Shown: piece after piece, positions 51,271 through 59,831 of the stretch | How the letters are laid out: each line of letters starts with the position of its first letter | How positions within the stretch are numbered: the stretch's first letter is position 1 | Assembly (NCBI GenBank): GCA_963825635.1 | Contig: CAWGTU010000001.1 | Coordinates: forward strand, 620,001-684,000 | Reading direction: 5' to 3' | Length of the DNA: 64,000 nt | DNA from: JAOUEA01 sp963825635 | GTDB lineage: Bacteria; Actinomycetota; UBA4738; HRBIN12 | Notes under the pieces: generated by a model | What the model saw: the letters and a program-made list of their open reading frames with translations, nothing else | Database searches by the model: none | Told to the model about the DNA's origin: nothing | Translations under genes and position numbers: made by a program

Positions 51271-51711
51271 GTGAGCGATACCGATGTCGAGCTCGGCCCG
51301 ATCGACTACCTCGTGGTGGAGTGGCCGGCCGGGAAGCAACCGAGCGGGGAAGGTCTGCCGATCATCGTGGATCTGGTCGATCGCGGCGTGATCCGCCTGC
51401 TCGACCTCGCCTTCGTCAGGAAGGAAGACGACGGCTCGGTCGTCGCCGTCGACCTCAGCGACTTCGGCGACGGGCCGGAGCTCACGGTCTTCGAGGGGTC
51501 ATCGTCCGGTCTGCTCGGGCAAGACGACTACGACGAGGCAGGTGCGGCGATCGAGCCCGGAAGCTCCGCGGCCCTGCTCGTCTACGAGAACACATGGGCG
51601 GCCCCGTTCGCGACCGCGTTGAGGCGCAGCGGCGCGCAGCTCGTGGCGAATGGCCGCATCCCTGTGAACGCCCTCATCCAAGCGCTCGACGAACTCGAAG
51701 GGGAGGAGTGA
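51271..51711 (+). CDS. DUF6325 family protein (3)
   Basis: A 146-residue protein. ELGPIDYLVVEWPAGKQPSGEGLPIIVDLVDRGVIRLLDLAFVRKEDDGSVVAVDLSDF is the DUF6325 core, and AALLVYENTWAAPFATALRRSGAQLVANGRIPVNALIQALDEL the end, close to the 38809 protein. GTG 51271 follows a GAAAGGGGGC site. The SHOCT gene follows after 2 bp, the same pair as at 41297/41000 and 38809/39269. Confidence 0.88.
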   Translation: MSDTDVELGPIDYLVVEWPAGKQPSGEGLPIIVDLVDRGVIRLLDLAFVRKEDDGSVVAVDLSDFGDGPELTVFEGSSSGLLGQDDYDEAGAAIEPGSSAALLVYENTWAAPFATALRRSGAQLVANGRIPVNALIQALDELEGEE

Positions 51712-51713
51712 CG

Positions 51714-52001
51714 ATGCCGGGGTTGATCAGAGGTGTCGCCCGCACGGCCGCGATCGCGGGGACCGCGACCGCGGTCTCGAACCGAGTGTCGCGCCGTCAG
51801 GCCAACAAGTGGTCACAGCAGGAACAGGCCCAGCAGGAGCAGGCTCCGCAGTACGAGCAGGCTCCTCCGTCGCCTGCCCCGGCAGCACCGTCGACCGACG
51901 ACAAGCTCGCACAGCTCAAGGAGCTCGGCCAATTGAAGGACTCAGGCGTCCTCACCGACGCCGAGTTCGAAGCGCAGAAGGCGAAGATCCTCGCCGGCTG
52001 A
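51714..52001 (+). CDS. SHOCT-domain small protein (2)
   Basis: A 95-residue protein. MPGLIRGVARTAAIAGTATAVSNRVSRRQ is a basic-hydrophobic leader, QQEQAQQEQAPQYEQAPPSPAPAAPS a low-complexity Gln/Pro linker, and DDKLAQLKELGQLKDSGVLTDAEFEAQKAKILAG the SHOCT pair. It starts 2 bp after the DUF6325 stop with GGGGAGGAG upstream. Its leader is the closest relative of the SHOCT-less protein at 39269. Function unknown. Confidence 0.9.
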   Translation: MPGLIRGVARTAAIAGTATAVSNRVSRRQANKWSQQEQAQQEQAPQYEQAPPSPAPAAPSTDDKLAQLKELGQLKDSGVLTDAEFEAQKAKILAG

Positions 52002-52077
52002 GTCCGGCCAGGGTCTAGACGTTCAGGTCGGTGCGCTAACCTTCGGTACGCCCCGGTCGGGGCGCCTCGGGGGGGAG

Positions 52078-54321
52078 ATGGCCACAGAGGTTGCCGATTC
52101 CGTTGTGTCCGCGTCGCTCGCGGTCCGATGGGGGTTGCTCCCCTCGAGGGTCGCGCGGCCCGTGTCGAGGACGAGCGACGTCGTGCGGAACGATCTCGTG
52201 GCGTCGCTCGGCGCGTCGCCGGCTCCGATCGCGAGCGTGATCGCGCCGGGGGGATACGGCAAGTCGACCCTCATCGCCCAGTTCACGGAGCGCGATACTC
52301 GACGGTCGGCGTGGCTGAGCGTCGAGGATGACGCCGACGATCCGGTGACCATGGCGCGGTACCTTGCGCTCGCTCTCGACGGGGTGGCGCCGATCGGCGA
52401 GGACCTCGTGCGAGAGCTCGACGGTCTCCATCCGAGGATGCGGATCGCCACAGCCGGTCTCGCCGCTGCGATCCGCGAGGTCGATGCTCCGTTCGTACTC
52501 GTCATCGACGACGTCCATCGGCTCACGGATCGACGCTGCTTCTCCCTGGTGCGGGCCCTCGCTCGAGAGGTCCCGTCGGGGTCTCAGGTCGTGTTCATCG
52601 CACGATCCGAGACGCCCCTCGCACTGGCGCGTGCTCGAGCAGCAGGGGAACTCCTCGAGCTCGGGATCGACGACCTGCGATTCGGCGCCGCCGACGCCGC
52701 CGATCTGCTGAGCGCGGCGGGCGCAGGCGAGATCGGCACGGAGGCCGTCACCCGACTCACCGATCAGACGGAGGGATGGGCCGTCGGTCTGTATCTCGCG
52801 GCGCGTTCGCTCGCGGCCGATCCCGGCACTGCGCCCTCGTTCGGCGGGGACGATCGCGACGTCGCGGACTACCTGCGGGAAACGATGCTCGCCGATCTTC
52901 CGGCGTCCGAGGTGGAGTTCCTGATCCAGAGCTCGGTGCTGGAGGAGCTGTCGGGCCCGCTGTGCGATGCGACGCTCGCGACCACTGGGTCGGGGGCGAT
53001 GCTGGAGACGCTCGAGTCCTCGAACCTCCTTGTCGTGCCGCTGGATCGCCGCCGAGACCGGTACCGTTACCACCACCTCTTCCGAGATCTCTTGCGCATG
53101 GAGCTCGGGCATCGGACACCCGAGCTCGTGCCGGCGCTCACCGCGCGTGCATCCGATTGGTGCGAAGCGGAAGGTCTGACGGACCAGGCCGTGTCGTACG
53201 CGATCGCGGGGCACCACGTCGATCGCGTCGCCGAGCTGATCGCCCGTTATGGACAGGCGACGTACTACGGGGGACGAGCGGGCGTGGTCCGTGCCTGGGT
53301 CGAGTGGTTCGGCGAGCAGGGCGAACTCGAGCGCTTCCCGATCGTTGCCGTGCTCGGAGGCTTCCTTCATACGGCTGAGCAGAACCCCATCGAGGCGGAA
53401 CGGTGGGTCGATGCGGTGTCATCGGTGGACGCGACCGACGCTTCGGGCCGCGAGCGGGAAGGGATCCGCGCACTCCTCGTAGCCACGATGGCGCGAGAGG
53501 GGGTCGAGGGCATGTTCGCGGATGCCGAGCGCGCGATCTCGCTCCTGCCGGTCGACAGCCCCTGGCGCCCCAACGCGTCGTTACTCACCGGGCTCGGACA
53601 CCTGTGCGCCGGCGAGCTCGAGGCTGCGTCGCACGCGTTCAGGATCGCGGTCGGGCTCGCGGGCGAGATGGGGGTCCCGATCGTGTGGGCTCTCGCGCAT
53701 GCGGAGCTCGCGATCGTCGCGCTGGAGCTCGGCGACGTGGCCGATGCAGCGACGCATGCGTCCTCTGCGAGGCGCATCGTGGAGGAGGGAAACCTCCAGG
53801 GCTACCCCACGAGCGAACTGACCTACGCGGTCGGTGCGCGGGTCACGCTCGTTCGGGGCGATCCGGTTCTCGCGAAGGCGTGTGCGGACGAGGCGGCGTC
53901 GATCGACCCCGCCCTGTCGTACGCGATGCCCGTCCTCGCGGTCCAGGCCGACCTTCTGCTCGCCAGGTGCGCCATGGGGCTCGGCGACGGCGCATGGGCC
54001 GAAGGCTTCCTCACCCACGCCGACGATGTGATCGCGCATCGGCCAGGCCTCGGCACGCTCGTCCCCGCGGTCGCGGCGGCGCGAGCCGAGCTGGAGGTGC
54101 TCCGAACCTCGGCGACCGGTGCCCCGTCGCTCACTCCCGCGGAGGCGAGGCTCCTGCCGCTGCTCACCACCCACCTCTCCTTCCGGGAGATCGGCGCGGA
54201 GCTGTTCGTCTCTCCCCATACCGTGAAGACCCAGGCGATATCGATCTACCGCAAGCTCGGCGTGTCCTCCCGAGCTGAGGCGGTGAACGTCGCCCGCGAG
54301 ATCGGGCTGCTCACCCCGTGA
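52078..54321 (+). CDS. MalT-type LuxR-family ATPase regulator 3
   Basis: A 747-residue STAND regulator. Walker A APGGYGKST is at 56-64, Walker B is FVLVIDDVHRL, and the C-terminal LuxR domain is LTTHLSFREIGAELFVSPHTVKTQAISIYRKLGVSSR, very close to regulator 2 (20673). Length and layout are those of the MalT family. Its stop codon is the first three bases of an operator (54319-54330). GGGGGGGAG precedes ATG 52078. Confidence 0.92.
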   Translation: MATEVADSVVSASLAVRWGLLPSRVARPVSRTSDVVRNDLVASLGASPAPIASVIAPGGYGKSTLIAQFTERDTRRSAWLSVEDDADDPVTMARYLALALDGVAPIGEDLVRELDGLHPRMRIATAGLAAAIREVDAPFVLVIDDVHRLTDRRCFSLVRALAREVPSGSQVVFIARSETPLALARARAAGELLELGIDDLRFGAADAADLLSAAGAGEIGTEAVTRLTDQTEGWAVGLYLAARSLAADPGTAPSFGGDDRDVADYLRETMLADLPASEVEFLIQSSVLEELSGPLCDATLATTGSGAMLETLESSNLLVVPLDRRRDRYRYHHLFRDLLRMELGHRTPELVPALTARASDWCEAEGLTDQAVSYAIAGHHVDRVAELIARYGQATYYGGRAGVVRAWVEWFGEQGELERFPIVAVLGGFLHTAEQNPIEAERWVDAVSSVDATDASGREREGIRALLVATMAREGVEGMFADAERAISLLPVDSPWRPNASLLTGLGHLCAGELEAASHAFRIAVGLAGEMGVPIVWALAHAELAIVALELGDVADAATHASSARRIVEEGNLQGYPTSELTYAVGARVTLVRGDPVLAKACADEAASIDPALSYAMPVLAVQADLLLARCAMGLGDGAWAEGFLTHADDVIAHRPGLGTLVPAVAAARAELEVLRTSATGAPSLTPAEARLLPLLTTHLSFREIGAELFVSPHTVKTQAISIYRKLGVSSRAEAVNVAREIGLLTP

Positions 54322-54330
54322 CCCGGGTGA
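54319..54330. promoter_or_regulatory. Operator, half-sites adjacent, one mismatch, overlapping the LuxR stop
   Basis: TGACCCGGGTGA differs from the perfect TCACCCGGGTGA by one base, and its TGA is the stop codon of LuxR regulator 3. It lies 78 bp before the CMD-like gene at 54409. Confidence 0.6.
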
Positions 54331-54408
54331 CCTGTTTCATGCGGTCGAGGCGATGCGGTCGGGTTTCCACACGGCCGAACATCGGGAGAGATCGCGATCG
54401 GGGGTCGG

Positions 54409-54756
54409 GTGCTCGAATACCAGGAGGTCCTGCGTCATCTCGCGGTGAACGACCGCCGTCTGCTCGCCGGGCTGAGCGGCGTCGATGAGACGGCCGCCCT
54501 CTGTCGCCACCTCGATCCCCGAACGACGGCGCTCGTGCGGGTCGCCTCGCTCGCCGCCGCCGGCGGGCCCGTCGAGACCTTCCGATGGACGATCCAGGAC
54601 GCCCTCGAGGCCGGCGCCGACGAGGACGAGGTGGTCGCCGTGCTGCTCGCGATCGCGCCGCTCGTCGGCATCGCCCGCATCGCAGCGATCGCACCCACGG
54701 TCGCCCTCGCCCTCGACTACGACCTCGACGCCGCGCTCGAGTCACACGACATGTGA
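54409..54756 (+). CDS. CMD-like protein without the redox cysteine pair (3)
   Basis: A 115-residue protein. LDPRTTALVRVASLAAAGGPVETFRWTIQDALEAGADEDEVVAVLLAIAPLVGIARIAAIAPTVALALDYDLD is the same fold as the 23020 and 40611 proteins. There is one Cys (in ALCRHLD), but no CxxC pair. A GGGGTCGG site precedes GTG 54409. It follows LuxR regulator 3 across an operator. Function unknown; presumably not an alkylhydroperoxidase. Confidence 0.83.
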   Translation: MLEYQEVLRHLAVNDRRLLAGLSGVDETAALCRHLDPRTTALVRVASLAAAGGPVETFRWTIQDALEAGADEDEVVAVLLAIAPLVGIARIAAIAPTVALALDYDLDAALESHDM

Positions 54757-54825
54757 CCCTCGGAGGCGCGTAGGGCCGGCCTCGATCATCCGAGGCCGGC
54801 CCGAGGCTTCGCGCAGACCGTGGTG

Positions 54826-55221
54826 CTACGGCTCGGCGATGTCGCGCCCGTGCACCGTGAGCGCCCAGATCACGAACACGTCGATCGCGATGATCGTGAG
54901 CGACCAGAACGGGTAGTGCGGCAGCCACGCGAAGTTCGCGATGGCGCTGACCGTCGCCATGATCACACCGACCGTGCGTGCCCACACCGCGCCCGAGAAG
55001 AGCCCGAACCCGGCGAGCAGCACGATGACGCCCGCGATCAGGTGGATCCAGCCCCACGTCGTGGCATCGAACTGCAGGACCCAGTTGGGCGTGACCGCGT
55101 AGAACTCGTCCTCCAGGATGCCGGCGATGCCGGCGATGATGTGGAACGAGCCGATCAGGATCATCATGAACGCGGCGAACATCGTGAATCCGACCGCGGC
55201 GCCGCTGCGGTTGCTAGCCAT
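54826..55221 (-). CDS. DUF7144 four-helix membrane protein (2)
   Basis: A 131-residue protein: AAVGFTMFAAFMMILIGSFHIIAGIAGILEDEFYAVTPNWVLQFDATTWGWIHLIAGVIVLLAGFGLFSGAVWARTVGVI and following, nearly the same as the 41956 protein through the middle. Four helices. ATG 55221, with a GGGGGGAGAGC site. Function unknown. No operator is visible between 55222 and 55325. Confidence 0.88.
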   Translation of the reverse strand: MASNRSGAAVGFTMFAAFMMILIGSFHIIAGIAGILEDEFYAVTPNWVLQFDATTWGWIHLIAGVIVLLAGFGLFSGAVWARTVGVIMATVSAIANFAWLPHYPFWSLTIIAIDVFVIWALTVHGRDIAEP

Positions 55222-55325
55222 GAGCTCTCCCCCCTCCGATCGGTACCTCCTACCCTGCACGATACTCGTTGCTGCGGAAGGATCTGGTATCCGCCGCACG
55301 ATCCGAGTGTGAGAGGGAGGAGCCC

Positions 55326-55712
55326 ATGTCGTCGCTCGTTGGTGGGTTCATGGTCGTGATGGGACTCGCGATCGCTCTGACCTGGGCCCGCGACATGCGG
55401 TCCAGCCCGGAGGTGGATCGATCGGCGGGCCTGCTGAGGGCACGCGACCGGCGGGACGGGTCGCTCTTCCTCCCGCACTGGATCGCGGAGTACGCGACCT
55501 CACTTGGCCTCGTCGCGGGAGGCGTCGGCCTGATCGTCGACGTGGGCTGGGCCGAGGGGGTCTCGCTCGTCGCCCTCGGCGCGTTGACGTACACGTCGGT
55601 CAACTCCCTGGGGTGGACGCTCGCGTTGCGATCGCGCCGTCCGTACGCGATCCCGATGTTGGTCGGCGCGATCGGCGGCCTCCTCTCGATCGTCGTGTTG
55701 CTCGCGACGTGA
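55326..55712 (+). CDS. Hypothetical membrane protein
   Basis: A 128-residue protein with about four helices: VGGFMVVMGLAIALTWA, YATSLGLVAGGVGLIVDV, GVSLVALGALTYTSVNSLGW and AIPMLVGAIGGLLSIVVLLAT. GAGGGAGGAGCCC precedes ATG 55326. A conserved-looking RSSPEVDRSAGLLRARDRRDGSLFLPHWIAEY loop follows the first helix. I do not recognise the family. Confidence 0.75.
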   Translation: MSSLVGGFMVVMGLAIALTWARDMRSSPEVDRSAGLLRARDRRDGSLFLPHWIAEYATSLGLVAGGVGLIVDVGWAEGVSLVALGALTYTSVNSLGWTLALRSRRPYAIPMLVGAIGGLLSIVVLLAT

Positions 55713-55771
55713 CCGGGCCGTCGCCGCCTCGATAGGCTGCGGCGGGAACGTCCGACGGGGGTCGATCGACG

Positions 55772-57202
55772 ATGCGAGCGAACTACATCGGCGGCGAGTG
55801 GTTGGAGGGCTCTGCGACCGTCGCCGACGTCAACCCCTCCGATCTCACCGACGTGGTGGACGAGTTCGCCGTCGCCGACGAGGCGCAGGTCGATGTCGCG
55901 ATCGCCGCCGCCGCAGCAGCCGCCCCGGCGTGGGCCGCGTCGACGCCGGCCGAACGGTTCACCGTGCTGGAGCGTGTCGGGCTCGAGCTCGAGGCTCGCG
56001 CGCACGAGCTCGGCGAGCAGCTCTCGCGGGAGGAGGGCAAGCCGAGGGCTGAGGGCGTCGGTGAGGTGCTGCGCGCGTCCCAGCTGTTCCGTTTCTTCGC
56101 GGGGGAGGCCCTGCGGATCCCCGGCGAACACGTGCGCAGCGTGCGCCCGGGCGTCGACGTCGACGTGCTGCGCGAGCCCCTCGGCGTGGTCGGCGTGATC
56201 ACCCCGTGGAACTTCCCGATCGCGATCCCCGCCTGGAAGATCGCCCCCGCCCTCGCGTACGGGTGCACGGTCGTGTTCAAGCCCGCCGAGCTCGTTCCTG
56301 CGTCGGCGTGGTCGATGGTGGAGATCTGTGCCAGGGCCGGGCTGCCGGCAGGGGTCCTCAACCTCGTGGTCGGGCCCGGGCGCGTCGTCGGCGAACGGCT
56401 CCTGCACGACCCCAGGGTCCGCGGGGTCACCTTCACGGGCTCACAGGTCGTGGGTTCGCGCGTCGCGCAGGCGCTGGCCGCCCGGTTCGGCAAGTACCAG
56501 CTCGAGATGGGGGGGAAGAACCCGCTCGTGATCCTCGACGATGCCGATCTCGACGTCGCCGTGGACTGCGCCGTTCAGGGTGCGTTCTTCCAGACGGGAC
56601 AGCGGTGCACCGCCTCGTCGCGGCTGATCGTGACCGAGGGCATCCACGATGGGCTCGTCGACGCCCTCGTCGAGCGGATGCGGTCATTGCGGGTCGGTCA
56701 CGCCCTGGGCGACGACACCGACATCGGTCCGGTCGTCAGCGCCGACCAGCTCGAGCAGGACCTCGAGTACCTCGAGGTCGGAAGCGGGGAGGGGGCGGAG
56801 CTCGTCCAGGGCGGGGCTCGCCTCGAGCGTGAGACCGACGGCTACTTCCTCGAGCCGGCGTTGTTCGTCTCGACCGCGAACGAGATGCGCGTGAACCGCG
56901 AGGAGATCTTCGGACCGATCGCGACGGTGATCCGGGTCGGCGACGCCGACGAGGCGCTCGCCCTCGCCAACGACACGGAGTACGGCCTGTCGGCGGGCGT
57001 CTGCACGACCTCGCTCGCGCATGCCGTGCGGTTCCGCGACGGCCTGCAGGCCGGCATCGTGACGGTCAACCTGCCGACCGCGGGCGTCGACTTCCACGTG
57101 CCGTTCGGGGGCACGAAGGGCTCGTCGAGCGGGAGCCGCGAGCAGGGTCGCTACGCCGTCGAGTTCTTCACCACGGTGAAGACGGCGTACGTCCGGCCCT
57201 GA
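55772..57202 (+). CDS. NAD(P)+-dependent aldehyde dehydrogenase
   Basis: A 476-residue ALDH. GVVGVITPWNFPIAIPAWKIAPALAYGCTVVFKPAE (cofactor and oxyanion Asn), GVTFTGSQVVGSRVAQ, YQLEMGGKNPLVI with the general-base Glu245, FFQTGQRCTASSRLIV with the nucleophile Cys279, and EIFGPIATVIRV are all present. Closest in pattern to alpha-ketoglutaric-semialdehyde or related dehydrogenases, but the aldehyde is not determined; oxidation of semialdehydes from polyamine or GABA degradation is possible given the neighbouring importer and gadB. It is convergent with the glycosyltransferase. Confidence 0.93.
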   Translation: MRANYIGGEWLEGSATVADVNPSDLTDVVDEFAVADEAQVDVAIAAAAAAAPAWAASTPAERFTVLERVGLELEARAHELGEQLSREEGKPRAEGVGEVLRASQLFRFFAGEALRIPGEHVRSVRPGVDVDVLREPLGVVGVITPWNFPIAIPAWKIAPALAYGCTVVFKPAELVPASAWSMVEICARAGLPAGVLNLVVGPGRVVGERLLHDPRVRGVTFTGSQVVGSRVAQALAARFGKYQLEMGGKNPLVILDDADLDVAVDCAVQGAFFQTGQRCTASSRLIVTEGIHDGLVDALVERMRSLRVGHALGDDTDIGPVVSADQLEQDLEYLEVGSGEGAELVQGGARLERETDGYFLEPALFVSTANEMRVNREEIFGPIATVIRVGDADEALALANDTEYGLSAGVCTTSLAHAVRFRDGLQAGIVTVNLPTAGVDFHVPFGGTKGSSSGSREQGRYAVEFFTTVKTAYVRP

Positions 57203-57213
57203 GGCCGCGGCGC

Positions 57214-58515
57214 TCAGCCCTTCCGGCCCTCGAGCGCGGCGACCTCGATCAGGTCGGCCGCCACCCGCTTGCCGTCGTGGGCGCGGATCGCCTCTCCTGC
57301 CTGGCGCATGCGCCGATGCAGGTCGTCGTCGCCCGCGAGCCGGCCGACCGCGTCGCGGAGCTCCTGGTCCTCGAACCCGTACGTGTCGAGGCGCATGCCG
57401 AACCCGAGCTCGTCGACCCGTTGCGCGTTGTCGTGCTGATCCCAGAAGACGGGGAGCACGATCATGGGCTTGCCGAAGTGGAACGCCTCGGTCGTCGTGT
57501 TGTTCCCGCCGTGGGTGATCACGAGGTCGCAGAGCGGGATGATCGAGGTCTGCGGCAGCTTCGCCTCGCCCCACATGTTGTCGGGCAGGTCGATCTCGTC
57601 GGCCCTTGGCCCCTTCGAGACGATGTACCGGTGGGGCGTCTCCGCGAGCACGGCCACGAGACGGCGCATCAGCTCGACGTCGGCCGAGCCGAGCGTGCCG
57701 AGCGAGAGGTACACGATCGATCCGTCGCCGTCACGGAGCGACTGCGGCAGCTCGAACGGCTCCTCGGTCTCGCGCACGCTCGACTCGAGGCGGTGCCACG
57801 CGGAGGCGAGGGGCCGTGACCGGGGGTAGTCGGCGACGGCCGGATAGACCGAGAGGTTCAGCACGTCGGACTCGTGGATGAACTCGAGGTCGGGGAGCGG
57901 CCGGGCGCCGGCGTCGACGACGAACGCGTTGTAGCGCTCCCAGGTCTCGCGATGCGACCGCTCGTACTCGGCCCGGAACGCCGCCCACTCGCCGTCGTCG
58001 TCGCTCGGGTACCCGCTGAAGGTCGGCGGGAGTGCCGGGTCCTTCATCTCGAGCGGGTTGCAACTCATGATGCGTACCCACGGTGCGCCGTGGGTCATCA
58101 ACGCCGGGAACGCGTTCACGTTGTCCTCGACGATCACGTCGGGCCGGGTGCGATCGAGGATCGACTTGAGCTGCGGCTCGCAGTAGTCGGCGCCGTCGAT
58201 CAACGACGCGAAGATGGGCTCGATGACCGTGGAGAGCTGCTCGATCGTCGGCTTGCGGAACTCGGGTGCGGTCTCGGCGATGAAGTCGACCCAGAACTGG
58301 CCGGCATCCTGCTCGTCGTCACCCTCGGGCGGGGGGGCGAGGTCGACGAGATCCTCCTCGAACCCGAGCGGCTCGAGCTTGCCCTTCCACGAGGCCTCGG
58401 CGGCGAAGACGACCCGGTGGCCGCGCTGCTCGAGGATCTTGCCGATGCCGATGCAGTTGTTCGTGGGCCCGTACGCACTCTCGGGCATGAATACGATCGT
58501 GAGCCGCTCGTCCAT
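57214..58515 (-). CDS. UGT/MGT-family glycosyltransferase
   Basis: A 433-residue GT-B glycosyltransferase. The N-terminal acceptor domain has TIVFMPESAYGPTNNCIGIGKILEQRGHRVVFAAEASWKGKLEPLGFE. The C-terminal donor domain has SIVYLSLGTLGSADVELMRRLVAVL, LPQTSIIPLCDLVITHGGNNTTTEAFHFGKPMIVLPVFWDQHDNAQRVDELGFGMRL, the nucleotide-sugar-binding HGGxNTxxE and DQ signatures. Relatives glycosylate macrolides, sterols or other hydrophobic acceptors. The substrate here is unknown. ATG 58515 follows AGGGAGGATC. Confidence 0.9.
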   Translation of the reverse strand: MDERLTIVFMPESAYGPTNNCIGIGKILEQRGHRVVFAAEASWKGKLEPLGFEEDLVDLAPPPEGDDEQDAGQFWVDFIAETAPEFRKPTIEQLSTVIEPIFASLIDGADYCEPQLKSILDRTRPDVIVEDNVNAFPALMTHGAPWVRIMSCNPLEMKDPALPPTFSGYPSDDDGEWAAFRAEYERSHRETWERYNAFVVDAGARPLPDLEFIHESDVLNLSVYPAVADYPRSRPLASAWHRLESSVRETEEPFELPQSLRDGDGSIVYLSLGTLGSADVELMRRLVAVLAETPHRYIVSKGPRADEIDLPDNMWGEAKLPQTSIIPLCDLVITHGGNNTTTEAFHFGKPMIVLPVFWDQHDNAQRVDELGFGMRLDTYGFEDQELRDAVGRLAGDDDLHRRMRQAGEAIRAHDGKRVAADLIEVAALEGRKG

Positions 58516-58699
58516 CTCGAGATCCTCCCTGCGGTCGTTCCCGCTCCGCCGCTTCACGTCTCGCGAAACTCTGTGCGCTCGTGGCTGCAAAAGCGCTTGC
58601 GCATCCCCTTCAGGTGGGTTATACCATGCCCTTCATACCGGCTTTTCCCGTACACCTTGTCGACAGGTCGGTCCGGATATCCATTGGGGGTGCGTCAGG

Positions 58700-59812
58700 A
58701 TGCGTCAACGGTTCCTTCGTCTCGCTGCGTTCATGTCGGTCGCGGTGATCGTGCTCGCGGCCTGTGGGTCGGACGACGGGGGTGAGACGCCGCCCGCCGA
58801 CGACGCGGCGACCTCGGCGGAACCGGTCGACATCAGCGGGACCACGCTCACGATCTCGAACTGGGACGCCTACATGCCGAAGTCGGTGATCAAGGACTTC
58901 GAGGCGGAGACGGGCGTCACCGTCGAGTATGCGATCCACACCACGAACGAGGACATCATGGGCAAGCTCACGGCCGCCAACGGCACGGGCTTCGACCTCG
59001 TCTTCGTCTCGGGTCCGTTCGTCCAGGCCCTCAACGGCCTGGGGTACGCGGCCGAGATCGATCCGTCGCAGATCCCGAACATCACCAACCTCGATACCGA
59101 AGCGACCGAGCTCGCCTACGACCCGGGCAACACGCACTCGGTGCCCTACACGTGGGGCACGACGGGCATCTGCTACCGGACCGACCTGGTGCCGCAGACA
59201 CCGTCGACGTGGGAAGCCTTCCACACGCCCGAGCCCGACACCGAGGGCAAGATGACGATGCTCGGCACCGACCGGTGGCTGCTGCAACCCGCGCTGCTGA
59301 GCCTCGGGTACTCGGTCAACACGAGCGACCCGGGCGAGATCGACGAGGCGAAGGCCTGGACGATGGAGGCCAAGGAGAACCTGCTCGCGTTCGACGACAC
59401 GACGTTCTACGCCAAGCTCGTCTCGGGTGAAGCGAGCCTCGTGCAGGCCTGGGACGGGTGGTGCGAGTACGGACGCGCCGACGAGCCGAAGATCGACTTC
59501 GTGATCCCCGACGAGGGCAGCGACCTGTGGACCGACACGATGGTGGTGATGGAGTCCTCGGAGAACAAGGCGGCCGCGTACGCGTTCATCGACTACATCC
59601 TGCGCCCGGAGGTCGGGAAGTCGATCGTCGAGTACACGCTGTACAAGATGCCGAACGCCGAGGTGATGGCAGCGGTGAGTCCGAAGGTCATCCAGGACTT
59701 CCCGACGCTGGCCATCACGCCGACCGAGCTCTTCGAGCAGGAGGCCCAGACCGACCTCGGCGAGGAGGGCACGATCCTCTGGACGGAGGCTGCCACCGAG
59801 ATCAAGGCGTGA
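58700..59812 (+). CDS. Polyamine-type ABC transporter substrate-binding lipoprotein
   Basis: A 370-residue protein. It has a lipoprotein signal peptide (RQRFLRLAAFMSVAVIVLAACGS, lipobox L-A-A-C with Cys22), a Thr/Asp/Ala-rich linker, then a PotD/PotF-like domain: LTISNWDAYMPKSVIKDFEAETGVTVEYAIHTTNEDIMGKL, SVPYTWGTTGICYRTDLVP, LVQAWDGWCEYGR and AYAFIDYILRPEVG. It would deliver spermidine, putrescine or a similar solute to the permeases at 59832 and 60712. No ATPase gene follows. Confidence 0.92.
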   Translation: MRQRFLRLAAFMSVAVIVLAACGSDDGGETPPADDAATSAEPVDISGTTLTISNWDAYMPKSVIKDFEAETGVTVEYAIHTTNEDIMGKLTAANGTGFDLVFVSGPFVQALNGLGYAAEIDPSQIPNITNLDTEATELAYDPGNTHSVPYTWGTTGICYRTDLVPQTPSTWEAFHTPEPDTEGKMTMLGTDRWLLQPALLSLGYSVNTSDPGEIDEAKAWTMEAKENLLAFDDTTFYAKLVSGEASLVQAWDGWCEYGRADEPKIDFVIPDEGSDLWTDTMVVMESSENKAAAYAFIDYILRPEVGKSIVEYTLYKMPNAEVMAAVSPKVIQDFPTLAITPTELFEQEAQTDLGEEGTILWTEAATEIKA

Positions 59813-59831
59813 GCCGACAGCTCGAGCGGAC

